From Micropruina sp. (GTDB lineage: Bacteria > Actinomycetota > Actinomycetes > Propionibacteriales > Propionibacteriaceae): a stretch of DNA of 64,000 bases. Positions 28,564 to 39,314 of this stretch are shown here, piece by piece. Below the pieces are notes generated by a model, which made no database searches, was not told where the DNA came from, and worked only from the letters and a program-made list of their open reading frames with translations. The translations under genes and the position numbers were made by a program. The stretch's first letter is position 1; every line of letters starts with the position of its first letter. Location of the stretch: the NCBI GenBank assembly GCA_016716635.1, contig JADJVZ010000014.1, forward strand, positions 1-64,000, read 5' to 3'.

Positions 28564-30252
28564 ATGGACACGTTCCGACCCGATCTCTCCCCCCTCGGTC
28601 CCCTCTGGCTCTCGGCCCTGATCGGCTTCGTGCCGATCATCACGATCTTCGTCACCCTCGGCGTCCTGCGCTGGAAGGCACACCTCGCCGGGCTGGCCAC
28701 CCTCGCCGTCTCGATCCTGATCGCCGTCACCGCCTGGCGGATGCCGGTCAACCTGGCCCTCCTGTCCGCCACCGAGGGCGCGATCTACGGCCTGTTCCCG
28801 ATCGTGTGGATCGTCTTCACGGCCATCGTCCTGTACCAGGTGACCGTCGTTTCGGGCCGCTTTGAGGACCTGCGCTCGGTCTTCGGCCTGCTCAGCGACG
28901 ACCCGCGGGTCCAAGCGATGCTCGTGGCATTCTGCTTCGGCGGCCTGCTCGAGGCCCTGGCCGGCTTCGGCGCCCCGGTCGCCATCACCGGCGTGATGCT
29001 GATGGCGCTCGGCTTCTCGGCGCTTCGGGCGGCCTCCATCGTGCTGCTCGCCAACACTGCGCCGGTGGCGTTCGGCGCCATCGCGATCCCGATCATCACC
29101 GCCGGCAAGCTCACCGGCATCCCCTACACCGAGATCGGCGCGTACGTCGGTCACCAGACGCCCATCCTGGCCGCCGCCGTCCCGCTGCTGCTCTGCCTGC
29201 TGGCGGACGGACGCCGCGGCATACGGGAGTGCTGGCCGGTCGCGCTGGCCACCGGCGTGTCGTTCGGCATCACCCAGTGGATCAGCGCCACCTACATCTC
29301 GGTGGAACTGACCGACATCATCGCGTCGCTCATGTCGCTCGGGGTCGCCGCGATCGTGCTGCGCTTCTGGCAGCCCGTGGGCACGGACGCCGCGCGGGAG
29401 CGTCTCGCGATCGACCGGAACGCCGAGCTGGCGTCGATGACCGAGGTCGAGCGCGGCCAGCTCCCCCAGCACGTGACCCGCACGAACACGCCCCTGACCG
29501 GGAACCGGATCCTCATGGCGCTGTTCCCCTACCTGCTGGTCATCATCGTGTTCTCGATGTCCAAGCTGATCCCGCCTGTGGCCGCCTTCCTCGCCGGCAC
29601 CGACCTCAAGATCGCCTGGCCAGGCCTCGACGGCCACGTCCTTACGGTCGCTGGCAAGCCCAACTCGTCCACCCTCTACACCTGGCAGTGGCTGTCCTCG
29701 CCGGGCTCGCTGCTGCTGATCTGCGCGCTGATCGTCGCCCTGGTCTACCGGGTGTCGATGAGAGACTTCCTGGGCGAGATCACCGCCACCGCCCACAAGC
29801 TGCGCTACTCGATGCTGACCATCGCCTCGGTGCTGTCGCTGGCCTACGTGATGAACCTGGCCGGCATGACCATCACCATCGGCGCGTTCATCGCCGGCGC
29901 CGGGGCGTCGTTCGCGTTCTTCTCGCCGATCCTCGGCTGGTTGGGCACGGCCGTGACGGGCTCGGACACCTCGGCCAACGCGCTGTTCGCCACGCTGCAG
30001 CAGACCGCGGGCACCGCCGCCGGGATCGACCCGACGCTGCTGGTCGCGGCCAACACGGCCGGTGGCGTCGTCGGCAAGATGGTCAGCCCGCAGAACCTCA
30101 CGATCGCGGCCACCGCCGTCGGACTACTCGGACGCGAGTCCGACATCCTCCGCAAGATGCTTAAGTGGAGCCTCGGGCTCCTCCTCGTCCTGTGCCTGCT
30201 CATCGGCCTTCAGTCGACGCCGGTGCTGTCCTGGATGCTCCCGCACTTCTGA
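28564..30252 (+). CDS. lctP: L-lactate permease, LctP family
   Basis: It is a 562-residue polytopic membrane protein that imports lactate (and often glycolate) with protons. It shows the family text EGAIYGLFPIVWIVFTAIVL, the conserved GGLLEALAGFGAPVAITGVM, TGSDTSANALFATLQQ and NTAGGVVGKMVSPQNLTIAA near the C-terminus. GAGGAG (28550s) precedes the ATG at 28564. It is the first gene of the lactate operon lctP-lutA-lutB-lutC, downstream of the LldR operator. Confidence 0.93.
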   Translation: MDTFRPDLSPLGPLWLSALIGFVPIITIFVTLGVLRWKAHLAGLATLAVSILIAVTAWRMPVNLALLSATEGAIYGLFPIVWIVFTAIVLYQVTVVSGRFEDLRSVFGLLSDDPRVQAMLVAFCFGGLLEALAGFGAPVAITGVMLMALGFSALRAASIVLLANTAPVAFGAIAIPIITAGKLTGIPYTEIGAYVGHQTPILAAAVPLLLCLLADGRRGIRECWPVALATGVSFGITQWISATYISVELTDIIASLMSLGVAAIVLRFWQPVGTDAARERLAIDRNAELASMTEVERGQLPQHVTRTNTPLTGNRILMALFPYLLVIIVFSMSKLIPPVAAFLAGTDLKIAWPGLDGHVLTVAGKPNSSTLYTWQWLSSPGSLLLICALIVALVYRVSMRDFLGEITATAHKLRYSMLTIASVLSLAYVMNLAGMTITIGAFIAGAGASFAFFSPILGWLGTAVTGSDTSANALFATLQQTAGTAAGIDPTLLVAANTAGGVVGKMVSPQNLTIAATAVGLLGRESDILRKMLKWSLGLLLVLCLLIGLQSTPVLSWMLPHF

Positions 30253-30276
30253 TCCATGAAGGCTCACGGAGGAATT

Positions 30277-31071
30277 ATGACCACCACCCCGACCGCGCAG
30301 GGGCGTCCAGGCCTGGACGCCCCGGGCGCCGGCAAGACCGTCGCGTTGTTCTCGACCTGCGCCAACGACGTGATGTTCCCCCAGGCGCCGATCGCCATGA
30401 CCCGGCTGCTCGAGCGGCTCGGCTGTCGGGTCGTCTTCCCGACCAAGCAGACCTGCTGCGGCCAGCCGCTGGTCAACACCGGCTACTTCGACCAGAGCGT
30501 GCCGATCGTCCGCAACTTCGCCAAGACGTTCGGCGGCTACGACTATGTGGTCGCGCCGTCCGGGTCGTGCGTGGGGGCGGTGCGGCATCAGCATCAGCTG
30601 CTGGCCGATCATGCCTTGGACCCGGGCCTGCGCCGCGACGTGGACGCGGTCGTCGCCGCCACCTTCGACATCAGCGAGTTCCTGATCGACGTGCTGGGCG
30701 TCACCGACGTCGGCGCCTACTTCCCGCACACCGTCACCTATCACCCCACCTGCCACTCGCTGCGCGTGGCGCACGTCGGCGACAGGCCGATGCGCCTGCT
30801 GCAGGCCGTCCGGGGCATCACGATCCGCGACCTTCCCGACGCGGATCGCTGCTGCGGTTTCGGCGGCACGTTCGCGCTGAAGAACGCCGACATCTCGGTG
30901 GCGATGGCCTCCGACAAGGCCCGCAACGTCGCCTCGACCGGGGCGGAGTACCTGGTCGCCGGCGACAACCTGTGCCTGCTGAACATCTCCGGCGTGCTGA
31001 ACCGGCAGCAGTCGGGCATCCGGCCCATCCACCTGGTCGAGGTCCTGGCCGCGACGGAGGCAACCTCATGA
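30277..31071 (+). CDS. lutA: LutA, lactate utilisation Fe-S oxidoreductase subunit
   Basis: LutABC oxidises L-lactate to pyruvate in the cytoplasm. LutA has two CCG-domain motifs, QTCCGQPLVNTGYF and DRCCGFGGTFALKN, which bind an iron-sulfur cofactor, as in the GlcF/HdrB family. An early FSTCANDVMFPQAP gives the first conserved cysteine. I chose the ATG at 30277 (MTTTPTAQG), which has CGGAGG upstream; the open frame from 30256 includes that ribosome site. The stop overlaps the lutB start. Confidence 0.93.
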   Translation: MTTTPTAQGRPGLDAPGAGKTVALFSTCANDVMFPQAPIAMTRLLERLGCRVVFPTKQTCCGQPLVNTGYFDQSVPIVRNFAKTFGGYDYVVAPSGSCVGAVRHQHQLLADHALDPGLRRDVDAVVAATFDISEFLIDVLGVTDVGAYFPHTVTYHPTCHSLRVAHVGDRPMRLLQAVRGITIRDLPDADRCCGFGGTFALKNADISVAMASDKARNVASTGAEYLVAGDNLCLLNISGVLNRQQSGIRPIHLVEVLAATEATS

Positions 31072-32630
31072 ACATCCCGTTGTCGATCGCCGCTGTCGGC
31101 CGGGACACCGCCGATTCCGTCCGGCTGACGCCCGCTCCGCCGCCCGGGCGGCTGATCGATTCGCCCCGCTTCCCCGTCCAGGCGAGGGTGGAGCTGGGCA
31201 ACGCCGTGCAGCGCAAGAACCTGCACCAGGCGATGACGACGATCCGCGCCAAGCGCGCCGTCGTGACCGCCGAGCTGGACAACTGGGAGCAGCTCCGGCT
31301 GGCCGGCGAGGCCATCAAGAACCGGACGCTGCGCCACCTGGACCACTACCTCGTCCAGCTGGAGGAGTCGCTGACCGCCGCCGGCACCACCGTCCATTGG
31401 GCCCGGGACGCCGAGGAGGCGAACCGGATCATCGTCGGCCTGGTGGAGGAGTCGCTGGGCGAGCGGCGCGAGGTGGTCAAGGTCAAGTCGATGGCCACCC
31501 AGGAGATCGACATGAACGAGGCGCTGGAGGAGGCGGGCATCGCCGCCTGGGAGACCGACCTGGCCGAGTTGATCGTCCAGCTCGGGCACGATCGCCCTAG
31601 TCACATCCTGGTTCCGGCGATCCACCGCAACCGCTCCGAGGTGCGCGAGATCTTCAACGAGGAGATGGGACGCTACGGACGCCCGGCCCCCGAGGGGCTC
31701 GACACCGAGCCCGCGAACCTGGCCGGCGCTGCCCGGCTGCACCTGAGGGAGAAATTCCTGCGCGCCAAGGTCGCCATTTCCGGCGCCAACTTCGCCATCG
31801 CCGAGTCGGGGACGCTGGTGGTGGTCGAGTCCGAGGGCAACGGACGGATGTGCTTGACCCTGGCCGAGACCCTGATCTCGGTCGTCGGCATCGAGAAGGT
31901 CATCCCCACGCTGGAGGACCTGGAGGTGTTCCTACAGTTGCTGCCGCGCAGCTCGACCGGCGAGCGAATGAACCCGTACACCTCTCTATGGACGGGGCCC
32001 TCGTCCGGCGACGGTCCGACCACGACGCACGTGGTGCTGATCGACAACGGACGTACGAAGGTGCTCGCCGACCCGGTCGGCCGCGACGCCCTGCGCTGCA
32101 TCCGCTGCTCGGCGTGCATCAACGTCTGCCCGGTGTACGAAAAGGTCGGCGGGCACGCCTACGGCTCGGTCTACCCGGGCCCGATCGGCGCGGTGCTGAC
32201 CCCCATGCTGCGCGGCGTCACGTCGCCGGTGGACGCGTCGCTGCCCTTCGCCTCGACCCTCTGCGGCGCCTGCTTCGACGTCTGCCCGGTGCGGATCCCA
32301 CTGCCGGACCTGCTGGTTCACATGCGGCACAAGGTCGTGGAGGCCAAGGCGGAGGCCGCCTCGGGCGGCCGGGGGCTGCTGCACCCGCACCTCGAACCGG
32401 TGCTGATGCGCGCGACCGGCACGATGTTCGCGAGGCCGTCGCTGTGGGCGGCCGCGGTCGCCGGCGGCACCCTGGGCGGCCGGATCCTGAAGGGACACGT
32501 AGCCCACTTCGGGCCCCTGCCCTGGCCGCTGGCATCGTGGACCGGCGCCCGGGACGTGCCAATCCCCCCGACCGAGAGCTACCGGGCCTGGTACGCCCGC
32601 ACCCACCACGAGGACGGGAGCCTGAAGTGA
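31068..32630 (+). CDS. lutB: LutB, lactate utilisation Fe-S protein
   Basis: This 520-residue protein combines an LUD domain (residues about 60-290, with SGANFAIAESGTLVVVESEG) and a bacterial-type ferredoxin region with two cluster motifs, CIRCSACINVCPVY and CGACFDVCPVRIP, then a C-terminal tail with DVPIPPTESYRAWY. It is the electron-transfer core of the LutABC lactate oxidase. The ATG at 31068 overlaps the lutA stop (ATGA), showing translational coupling; the longer open frame from 30165 is not the true start. Confidence 0.94.
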   Translation: MNIPLSIAAVGRDTADSVRLTPAPPPGRLIDSPRFPVQARVELGNAVQRKNLHQAMTTIRAKRAVVTAELDNWEQLRLAGEAIKNRTLRHLDHYLVQLEESLTAAGTTVHWARDAEEANRIIVGLVEESLGERREVVKVKSMATQEIDMNEALEEAGIAAWETDLAELIVQLGHDRPSHILVPAIHRNRSEVREIFNEEMGRYGRPAPEGLDTEPANLAGAARLHLREKFLRAKVAISGANFAIAESGTLVVVESEGNGRMCLTLAETLISVVGIEKVIPTLEDLEVFLQLLPRSSTGERMNPYTSLWTGPSSGDGPTTTHVVLIDNGRTKVLADPVGRDALRCIRCSACINVCPVYEKVGGHAYGSVYPGPIGAVLTPMLRGVTSPVDASLPFASTLCGACFDVCPVRIPLPDLLVHMRHKVVEAKAEAASGGRGLLHPHLEPVLMRATGTMFARPSLWAAAVAGGTLGGRILKGHVAHFGPLPWPLASWTGARDVPIPPTESYRAWYARTHHEDGSLK

Positions 32631-33285
32631 GCAGTTCAGCACGCGAGGAGATCCTCGGCCGGGTGCGGCTGGCGCTGGCCGACGTGCCGCCGGCGGACGA
32701 GACCCCGATCCCCTGGACCTACGGTCAACCGCGCGCCCTGGACGACGTCCTGGACCGCTTCGAGGACCGGATCATCGACTACCGGGCCGCCTTCGAGCGC
32801 TGCTCAGGGGCCGAGGTGCCCGCCCGCGTGGCCGCCGCCCTGGCCCGCTACTGCGCCCGCTCGGCAGTACTCCCTGACGGCCTGGACGACGCCATCGGCG
32901 CGGCCCTGGTGGCGTCCGGGGTGGCCGTCCGCTCCGACCGGCCGCCGCTCACCCGCACCGAGCTGGACGCCACCGGCGCGGTGGTGACCACCTGCGCGGT
33001 CGCCGCCGCCGAGACCGGCACGATCATGCTCGACCACGGCCCCGGTCAGGGCCGCCGCGCCCTCTCGCTCGTCCCGGATGTGCATGTGTGCATCGTGCGG
33101 GCCGATCAGGTCGTCAGCGACATCCCCGAGGCGGTGGCGCGGACCGTCCGCGCCCTGCGGGAGCGCCGTCCGGTCACCTGGATCTCCGGCGGCAGCGCCA
33201 CCAGCGACATCGAGCTCACGCGCGTGGAGGGAGTCCACGGCCCGCGGACGCTCCACGTCCTGCTGGTAGAAACCGAGGGCCGGGG

Positions 33286-33289
<4 letters not shown>
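32627..33289 (+). CDS. lutC: LutC, lactate utilisation LUD-domain protein
   Basis: A 220-residue LUD-domain protein completing LutABC. It has SSAREEILGRVRLALAD at the N-terminus, then AVAAAETGTIMLDHGPGQGR and the C-terminal glycine-rich ISGGSATSDIELTRVEGVHG that marks LutC. The GTG at 32627 overlaps the lutB stop (GTGA). Its stop codon overlaps the stop of the convergent recQ gene, with no room for a terminator between them. Confidence 0.93.
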
Positions 33290-35129
<1,840 letters not shown>

Positions 35130-35197
35130 GCTAGACCGCGCCCCCGACACGAACCGCGAGCGCGTGGACGAACGGGCCGAGCGACCTCCAGGGGGCG

Positions 35198-35294
35198 TCA
35201 GCCGATGGTCAGCCGCACTGAGTGGTAGCCGGAGGCCACGTCCGGGAACGGGGAGGCGATCCGGTCGGGGGGCTCCAGCCGCTCCAGCGCTGCC
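35198..35294 (-). pseudogene. 3' remnant of a gene at the right edge of the lactate block
   Basis: The minus strand reads QAALERLEPPDRIASPFPDV, then ASGYHSVRLTIG and a TGA at 35200-35198. It looks like a genuine protein C-terminus but has no start: upstream it runs straight into the 52-bp repeat, where the frame is stopped. This suggests a gene cut at the repeat boundary. I do not recognise the family. The rest of 35130-35197 shows nothing. Confidence 0.4.
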
Positions 35295-35346
35295 TGGGTT
35301 CATGGCAAGACCCGTTACCTTGTCTTACAAGCTAGCTGGCCATACC
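35295..35346. repeat. 52-bp direct repeat, copy 2: promoter/operator of the ABC-2 exporter
   Basis: Matches copy 1 (27594-27645) at 50 of 52 bases. On the plus strand TTGTCT (35320-35325), a 17-base spacer and TACCCT (35343-35348) form a promoter for the exporter genes. The minus-strand promoter has a weaker -10 (TGCCAT), and the start codon that copy 1 supplies for padR is changed to AGG here, so leftward transcription has no gene. Confidence 0.7.
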
Positions 35347-35382
35347 CTTGTCGTAGCGGTCCGGTCGCCAAGGAAAGTAGCC

Positions 35383-36102
35383 ATGCTCGAGATCTCCCAC
35401 TTCAGCCACCGCTTCGGCCAGACGCTCGCCGTGAACGATCTCTCGTTCACCGTTCCCGCCGGTCGGATCGTCGGCTTCATCGGCCACAACGGCGCCGGCA
35501 AGACGACCACGCTGCGGGCGGCGGCCGGCATCCTGCCCGTCGACGAGGGGCAGATCGTGGTGGCCGGTCACGACGTCACATCGGACCCGCTGGCCGCCAA
35601 GCGGGTTTCGGCCTTTCTGCCGGACAACCCCGACCTCTACGACTTCATGTCGGGGTTGGAGTACCTCAACTTCATCGCGGACTTGTATCGCGTCTCGACC
35701 GAGAGGCGCCGGGAACTGGTGGCCCATTACGCCTCGGCCTACGACATCCTGGGCGACCTTGGGACCAGCATCGGCGCCTACAGCCACGGCATGAAGCAGA
35801 AGCTCGCGCTGGTGAGCGCGTTCGTCCGCGAGCCGCGCCTCCTGATGCTGGACGAACCCTTCGTCGGCCTGGATCCGATCGCCGCCCATACGCTCAAGGG
35901 CCATCTTCGGACGCTCTGCGACAGCGGGGGCGCCGTGTTGTTCTCCACGCACATCTTGGAGGTGGCCCAGGCCCTCTGCGATGACGTGGTGATCATCAAG
36001 CGCGGACGTCTGGTCGTCGCAGGTCCGACCGCGACGGTGATCGGGGACTCGTCTCTGGAGGCCGTCTTCCTGGAGCTCCAAGCGGACCCCGGGGCGGCCT
36101 GA
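35383..36102 (+). CDS. ABC-2 type exporter, ATPase subunit
   Basis: A 239-residue ATPase with Walker A GHNGAGKTTT (about residues 37-46), the Q-loop region FLPDNPDLYDFMSG, signature YSHGMKQKLALVSAF, Walker B LLMLDEPFVGLD and switch FSTHI. The short degenerate signature (SHGMKQK) is typical of exporter-type ABC-2 ATPases. I chose the ATG at 35383 (MLEISHFSH) with AAGGAAAG upstream; the much longer open frame from 35113 reads through the promoter repeat. It is coupled with the permease gene by a TGATG overlap. The substrate is unknown; control by the PadR at 27.3 kb is inference from the shared promoter. Confidence 0.9.
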   Translation: MLEISHFSHRFGQTLAVNDLSFTVPAGRIVGFIGHNGAGKTTTLRAAAGILPVDEGQIVVAGHDVTSDPLAAKRVSAFLPDNPDLYDFMSGLEYLNFIADLYRVSTERRRELVAHYASAYDILGDLGTSIGAYSHGMKQKLALVSAFVREPRLLMLDEPFVGLDPIAAHTLKGHLRTLCDSGGAVLFSTHILEVAQALCDDVVIIKRGRLVVAGPTATVIGDSSLEAVFLELQADPGAA

Positions 36103-37697
36103 TGCGGGCCTTTTGGACCATCGCGTGGGTGCAACTACGCGGACTACTGAGCGCCACGGCGGGCGGCGCGCGCCGCACCGGGCAACGACGCTCCGCGGTG
36201 GCGATCCTCGCCGCCATGGTGGGGTTCTCGTTGTATCTCAGCTTCACCTATTCTTGGGCGCTGGCCTCGATGCTGCGCGCGTCGGAGACGACGGACTTGA
36301 TCCTCGTCATGATGCCCCTCTTCGGGGTGGTGGGATCCGTCCTCGTCGGGGCCCAGGGCGCAGCGGGGTTCATATTCGGAGGGCGGGACAACGATCTTCT
36401 GCTGTCCTTGCCGGTTTCGCGCCTGCTGCTCAGCCTCGCCAAGCTGACCGCCCTCTTCGCCGACAGCATGGTGATGATGCTGGGCATCTGCCTGCCGGCC
36501 GGGGCGGTGTACGCGCTCCAGGCGCGGACGAATCCCCTGTACTGGCCGTTCCTGATCGTCGGGACGGTGATGTTGTCGCTGCTGGCCACGGCGCTAGGTG
36601 CGCTTGTCGGACTTGCGTTGAGCGCGTTTCGCCCCCAGGGAGGGGCCGCCGTCGTGGCCAATCTGGCGTCCCTGGCGCTGCTGTTGGCCATCGTCGCCGG
36701 GCTGATGGTCGGCCAGCAGGCGCTCCTGGCGCGACTCATCAGCGACCCCAGCGCCTTGCGGGCGACCCTCCGCGCGTGGGCTGCGCCCTTCTACTGGTTC
36801 CGCAATGCGGTCCTCGATGAATCCTGGCTGCACCTCGGCCTGGTGGCACTCGCTGGCCTCGTGCCGTTCACACTCGTCGCCGCCGTGCTGGCCCGCAACT
36901 TCCTACGCATCACCTCGGCTTTGGCGGCCCGCGCCCCGGCCGTCCGCGCCGTCGAGCTCACCGAGTTGCGGGCGCGGAGCCCCTTCAGGGCGCTGGTCGC
37001 CAAGGAAGCGCGGCGATTCTTCGGGACGAGTTCGTACGTGCTCAACTGCGGCATCAGCCCCGCACTCGCCCTTGTCGGGGGCGGTTACCTACTCGCTACC
37101 CGGCAGATACCCCCGCCTCTGGTCCAAGCGGCCGTGGCCGCGGGGGGCACACCGCTGTTCTTGATATCCGCGGCCCTCATCATGATCTGCGCGCTGGGCT
37201 CCACGACGGCGCCCAGCATCTCGCTCGAGGGAGATCGCCTGTGGGTGCTCCGCGAGGCCCCCCTCGCCGCCCGAACCATCCTGGACGCCAAGGTGGCGTT
37301 CAACCTCCTCGTCCTCCTGCCGCCCGTCGCGTTCGCGGTCCTCGCGGGCGCCGTGGTGAGTGGCGCGGGACCCCTCGAGGCTGTCCTGGCTTTTGCGGCC
37401 CCGGCCGCGACCGGGGTGTTCGCCGCCGAGTTGGGGCTGGTCAGCAACCTGGCGTGGCCCAAGCTCGATGCCGCCAACGACACGTTGGCCATCAAGCAGA
37501 GCGCGAGCGTCTTGATCGCCTTCCTCGGAACAATGGCGGTGGCGGGCACCGCTCTCGGCGTGAGCATGGCGGCCGCGCCCCGGCTCGGGACGACCGGCGC
37601 GCTGCTGATCGTCCTCGCCATCGTGAGCGTGCCGATCCTCGTTCTACGTCTGGTCCTGGCGGGCTGGGGGATTCGGACGTTCGCCCGGCTCGCGTGA
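36102..37697 (+). CDS. ABC-2 type exporter, permease subunit
   Basis: A 531-residue membrane protein with about 12 hydrophobic segments, consistent with a fused double-length ABC-2 permease. A cytoplasmic stretch FRALVAKEARRFFGTSSYVL in the middle (about residue 290) is followed by a second hydrophobic half with ISLEGDRLWVLREAPLAART, typical of the bacterial permeases sometimes annotated as putative ABC transporter membrane subunits next to such ATPases. Starts at the base where the ATPase gene stops. Substrate not predictable. Confidence 0.85.
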   Translation: MRAFWTIAWVQLRGLLSATAGGARRTGQRRSAVAILAAMVGFSLYLSFTYSWALASMLRASETTDLILVMMPLFGVVGSVLVGAQGAAGFIFGGRDNDLLLSLPVSRLLLSLAKLTALFADSMVMMLGICLPAGAVYALQARTNPLYWPFLIVGTVMLSLLATALGALVGLALSAFRPQGGAAVVANLASLALLLAIVAGLMVGQQALLARLISDPSALRATLRAWAAPFYWFRNAVLDESWLHLGLVALAGLVPFTLVAAVLARNFLRITSALAARAPAVRAVELTELRARSPFRALVAKEARRFFGTSSYVLNCGISPALALVGGGYLLATRQIPPPLVQAAVAAGGTPLFLISAALIMICALGSTTAPSISLEGDRLWVLREAPLAARTILDAKVAFNLLVLLPPVAFAVLAGAVVSGAGPLEAVLAFAAPAATGVFAAELGLVSNLAWPKLDAANDTLAIKQSASVLIAFLGTMAVAGTALGVSMAAAPRLGTTGALLIVLAIVSVPILVLRLVLAGWGIRTFARLA

Positions 37698-37803
37698 GGC
37701 GGCGACCCGCTTCTTGGGGTGCGCATTGAAGCACCCTCAGATGAACAAAGCGAACCGCGTCCACGACCGTCAGGCGGGTTGCATGTGAACTGATGTTGGG
37801 ACA

Positions 37804-37815
37804 TACCATGAGCCC
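37804..37815 (+). promoter_or_regulatory. -10 box and leaderless start of pitA
   Basis: TACCAT (37804-37809) and six bases precede the GTG at 37816, the same geometry as padR. No ribosome site is visible. TTGCAT (37779-37784) is a possible -35, but the spacer would be 19 bases. Confidence 0.45.
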
Positions 37816-39021
37816 GTGACCCCCGAGCTTGTCGTGTTGGTGCTCGTCGTCGTAACGGCTTTGACGTTTGACTTCACCAACGGGTTCCACGACACGGCCA
37901 ACGCGATGGCCTCATCGATCGCCACCAAGGCACTGAGCCCTAAAGCTGCAGTGACGTTGTCCGCCATCCTTAACCTGGTTGGCGCCTTCCTCTCGGTTGA
38001 GGTCGCTCTTACAGTGACCAACGCCGTCATCAACATCCAAAACCCCGACGGTACGCCCAAGGCGGAACTCACGGCTGACCACGGTCAAGCCTTGCTGATG
38101 ATCCTCCTCGCCGGCCTCATCGGGGCCATCGTCTGGAACCTGTTGACGTGGCTCTTGGGCCTGCCGTCCAGTTCCTCCCACGCCCTTTTCGGTGGCCTCA
38201 TCGGCGCCACCGTGGCCGGCCTGGGCTGGGCGGGCGTCAAGTGGCTCGGCACGGGCACCAAGCTCGATGGTGTCATCGGCAAGGTGATTCTGCCGGGACT
38301 GATGTCACCGCTAATCGCCGGGCTGGTCTCGATGACCGGCACCTGGCTCGTAGCCCGCATCGCCCGCTCCATCGACCGCACCTACGCGGCGCGAGGCTTC
38401 CGGTGGGGACAGATCATGTCGGCGTCGCTGGTATCGCTGTCGCACGGCACGAACGACGCCCAAAAGACGATGGGCGTCATCACGTTGGCCCTCATCGCCT
38501 CGGGCACTTGGACGGACGCGCACTCGGTGCCGTTCGAAGTGAAGATCGCCTGTGCGCTGGCCATCGCCTTGGGCACCTACATCGGCGGCTGGCGCATCAT
38601 CCGCACCATGGGTAAGGGGCTCGTCGCGATTTCGCCCGAACAGGGCATCTCGGCCGACATGGCGACCGCCAGCACCATCCTGGTCTCCTCTCAGCTCGGC
38701 TTTGCGCTCTCCACCACGCACGTCGCCACCGGCTCGATCATCGGATCGGGCCTCGGAAAGGGCGAACCTATCCGCTGGCGCCTCGTCGGTCGCATGGGCC
38801 TCGCCTGGCTGGTGACGATCCCCGCCGCGGGGGTTGTCGGCGCCCTCGTGTGGTACCTCGGGCATGTCTGCGGCCCGGTCGCTGGACCCATCGTCATCTT
38901 CCTGGTGCTGTGCGCTGTGGGGTTGTGGATCTACTGGCACAACCGCAAGGCGCCGGTGCACCACGAGAACGTCAACGAAGAGTGGCAGGCAGAAATCAAG
39001 CGGGAGAAGGTGTCGCTCTAA
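37816..39021 (+). CDS. pitA: Low-affinity inorganic phosphate transporter, Pit family
   Basis: This 401-residue permease moves metal-phosphate with protons. It has the two family repeats: TFDFTNGFHDTANAMASSIA near the N-terminus and SLSHGTNDAQKTMGVITLAL in the second half, plus LPSSSSHALFGGLIGA and STTHVATGSIIGSG. The GTG at 37816 begins MTPELVVLVL, right at the first membrane helix. It overlaps the next gene by one base (TAATG). Confidence 0.92.
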   Translation: MTPELVVLVLVVVTALTFDFTNGFHDTANAMASSIATKALSPKAAVTLSAILNLVGAFLSVEVALTVTNAVINIQNPDGTPKAELTADHGQALLMILLAGLIGAIVWNLLTWLLGLPSSSSHALFGGLIGATVAGLGWAGVKWLGTGTKLDGVIGKVILPGLMSPLIAGLVSMTGTWLVARIARSIDRTYAARGFRWGQIMSASLVSLSHGTNDAQKTMGVITLALIASGTWTDAHSVPFEVKIACALAIALGTYIGGWRIIRTMGKGLVAISPEQGISADMATASTILVSSQLGFALSTTHVATGSIIGSGLGKGEPIRWRLVGRMGLAWLVTIPAAGVVGALVWYLGHVCGPVAGPIVIFLVLCAVGLWIYWHNRKAPVHHENVNEEWQAEIKREKVSL

Positions 39022-39314
39022 TGGATCAGCTCCTCGCAGCGCTCTACGGCGGTGCCAACGTCTTGCTGGTTTCGCTGATCTTCGGCGTCGGCTCCCCGGT
39101 GCTGTTCACCCTCGGGATCAAAGCCCTCGCGTGGAGCGACGGCAAAAGCCTCAAGGGTGGCCTGGCCATGCCCCATCCGATCGGGAAGCTCTACGCCGCC
39201 ATCCTCTTCGGCATCATCGGTCTCGCCATCGCCTTTGGGATTTCCTACCTGGTCGTCCACGGCCTCGGCTACAAGGTGGTCTTCAACGGGATCGTCCCGG
39301 CGATCAAGAAGTAG
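39021..39314 (+). CDS. Small two-helix membrane protein coupled to PitA
   Basis: A 97-residue protein with two strong membrane helices (LLAALYGGANVLLVSLIFGV and LYAAILFGIIGLAIAFGISY) joined by a short polar loop (SDGKSLKGGLAMPHPIG). It starts in the last base of pitA, so it is co-translated with the phosphate transporter, and its stop lies 11 bp inside the convergent add gene. I do not know a characterised family; a role as a PitA accessory is inference from context. Confidence 0.7.
   Translation: MDQLLAALYGGANVLLVSLIFGVGSPVLFTLGIKALAWSDGKSLKGGLAMPHPIGKLYAAILFGIIGLAIAFGISYLVVHGLGYKVVFNGIVPAIKK

Noticed and set aside
28471..29796. 441-residue minus-strand open frame opposite lctP
   Set aside because: Gly/Asp/Arg-rich antisense text; the plus strand carries a complete LctP permease with promoter and ribosome site.
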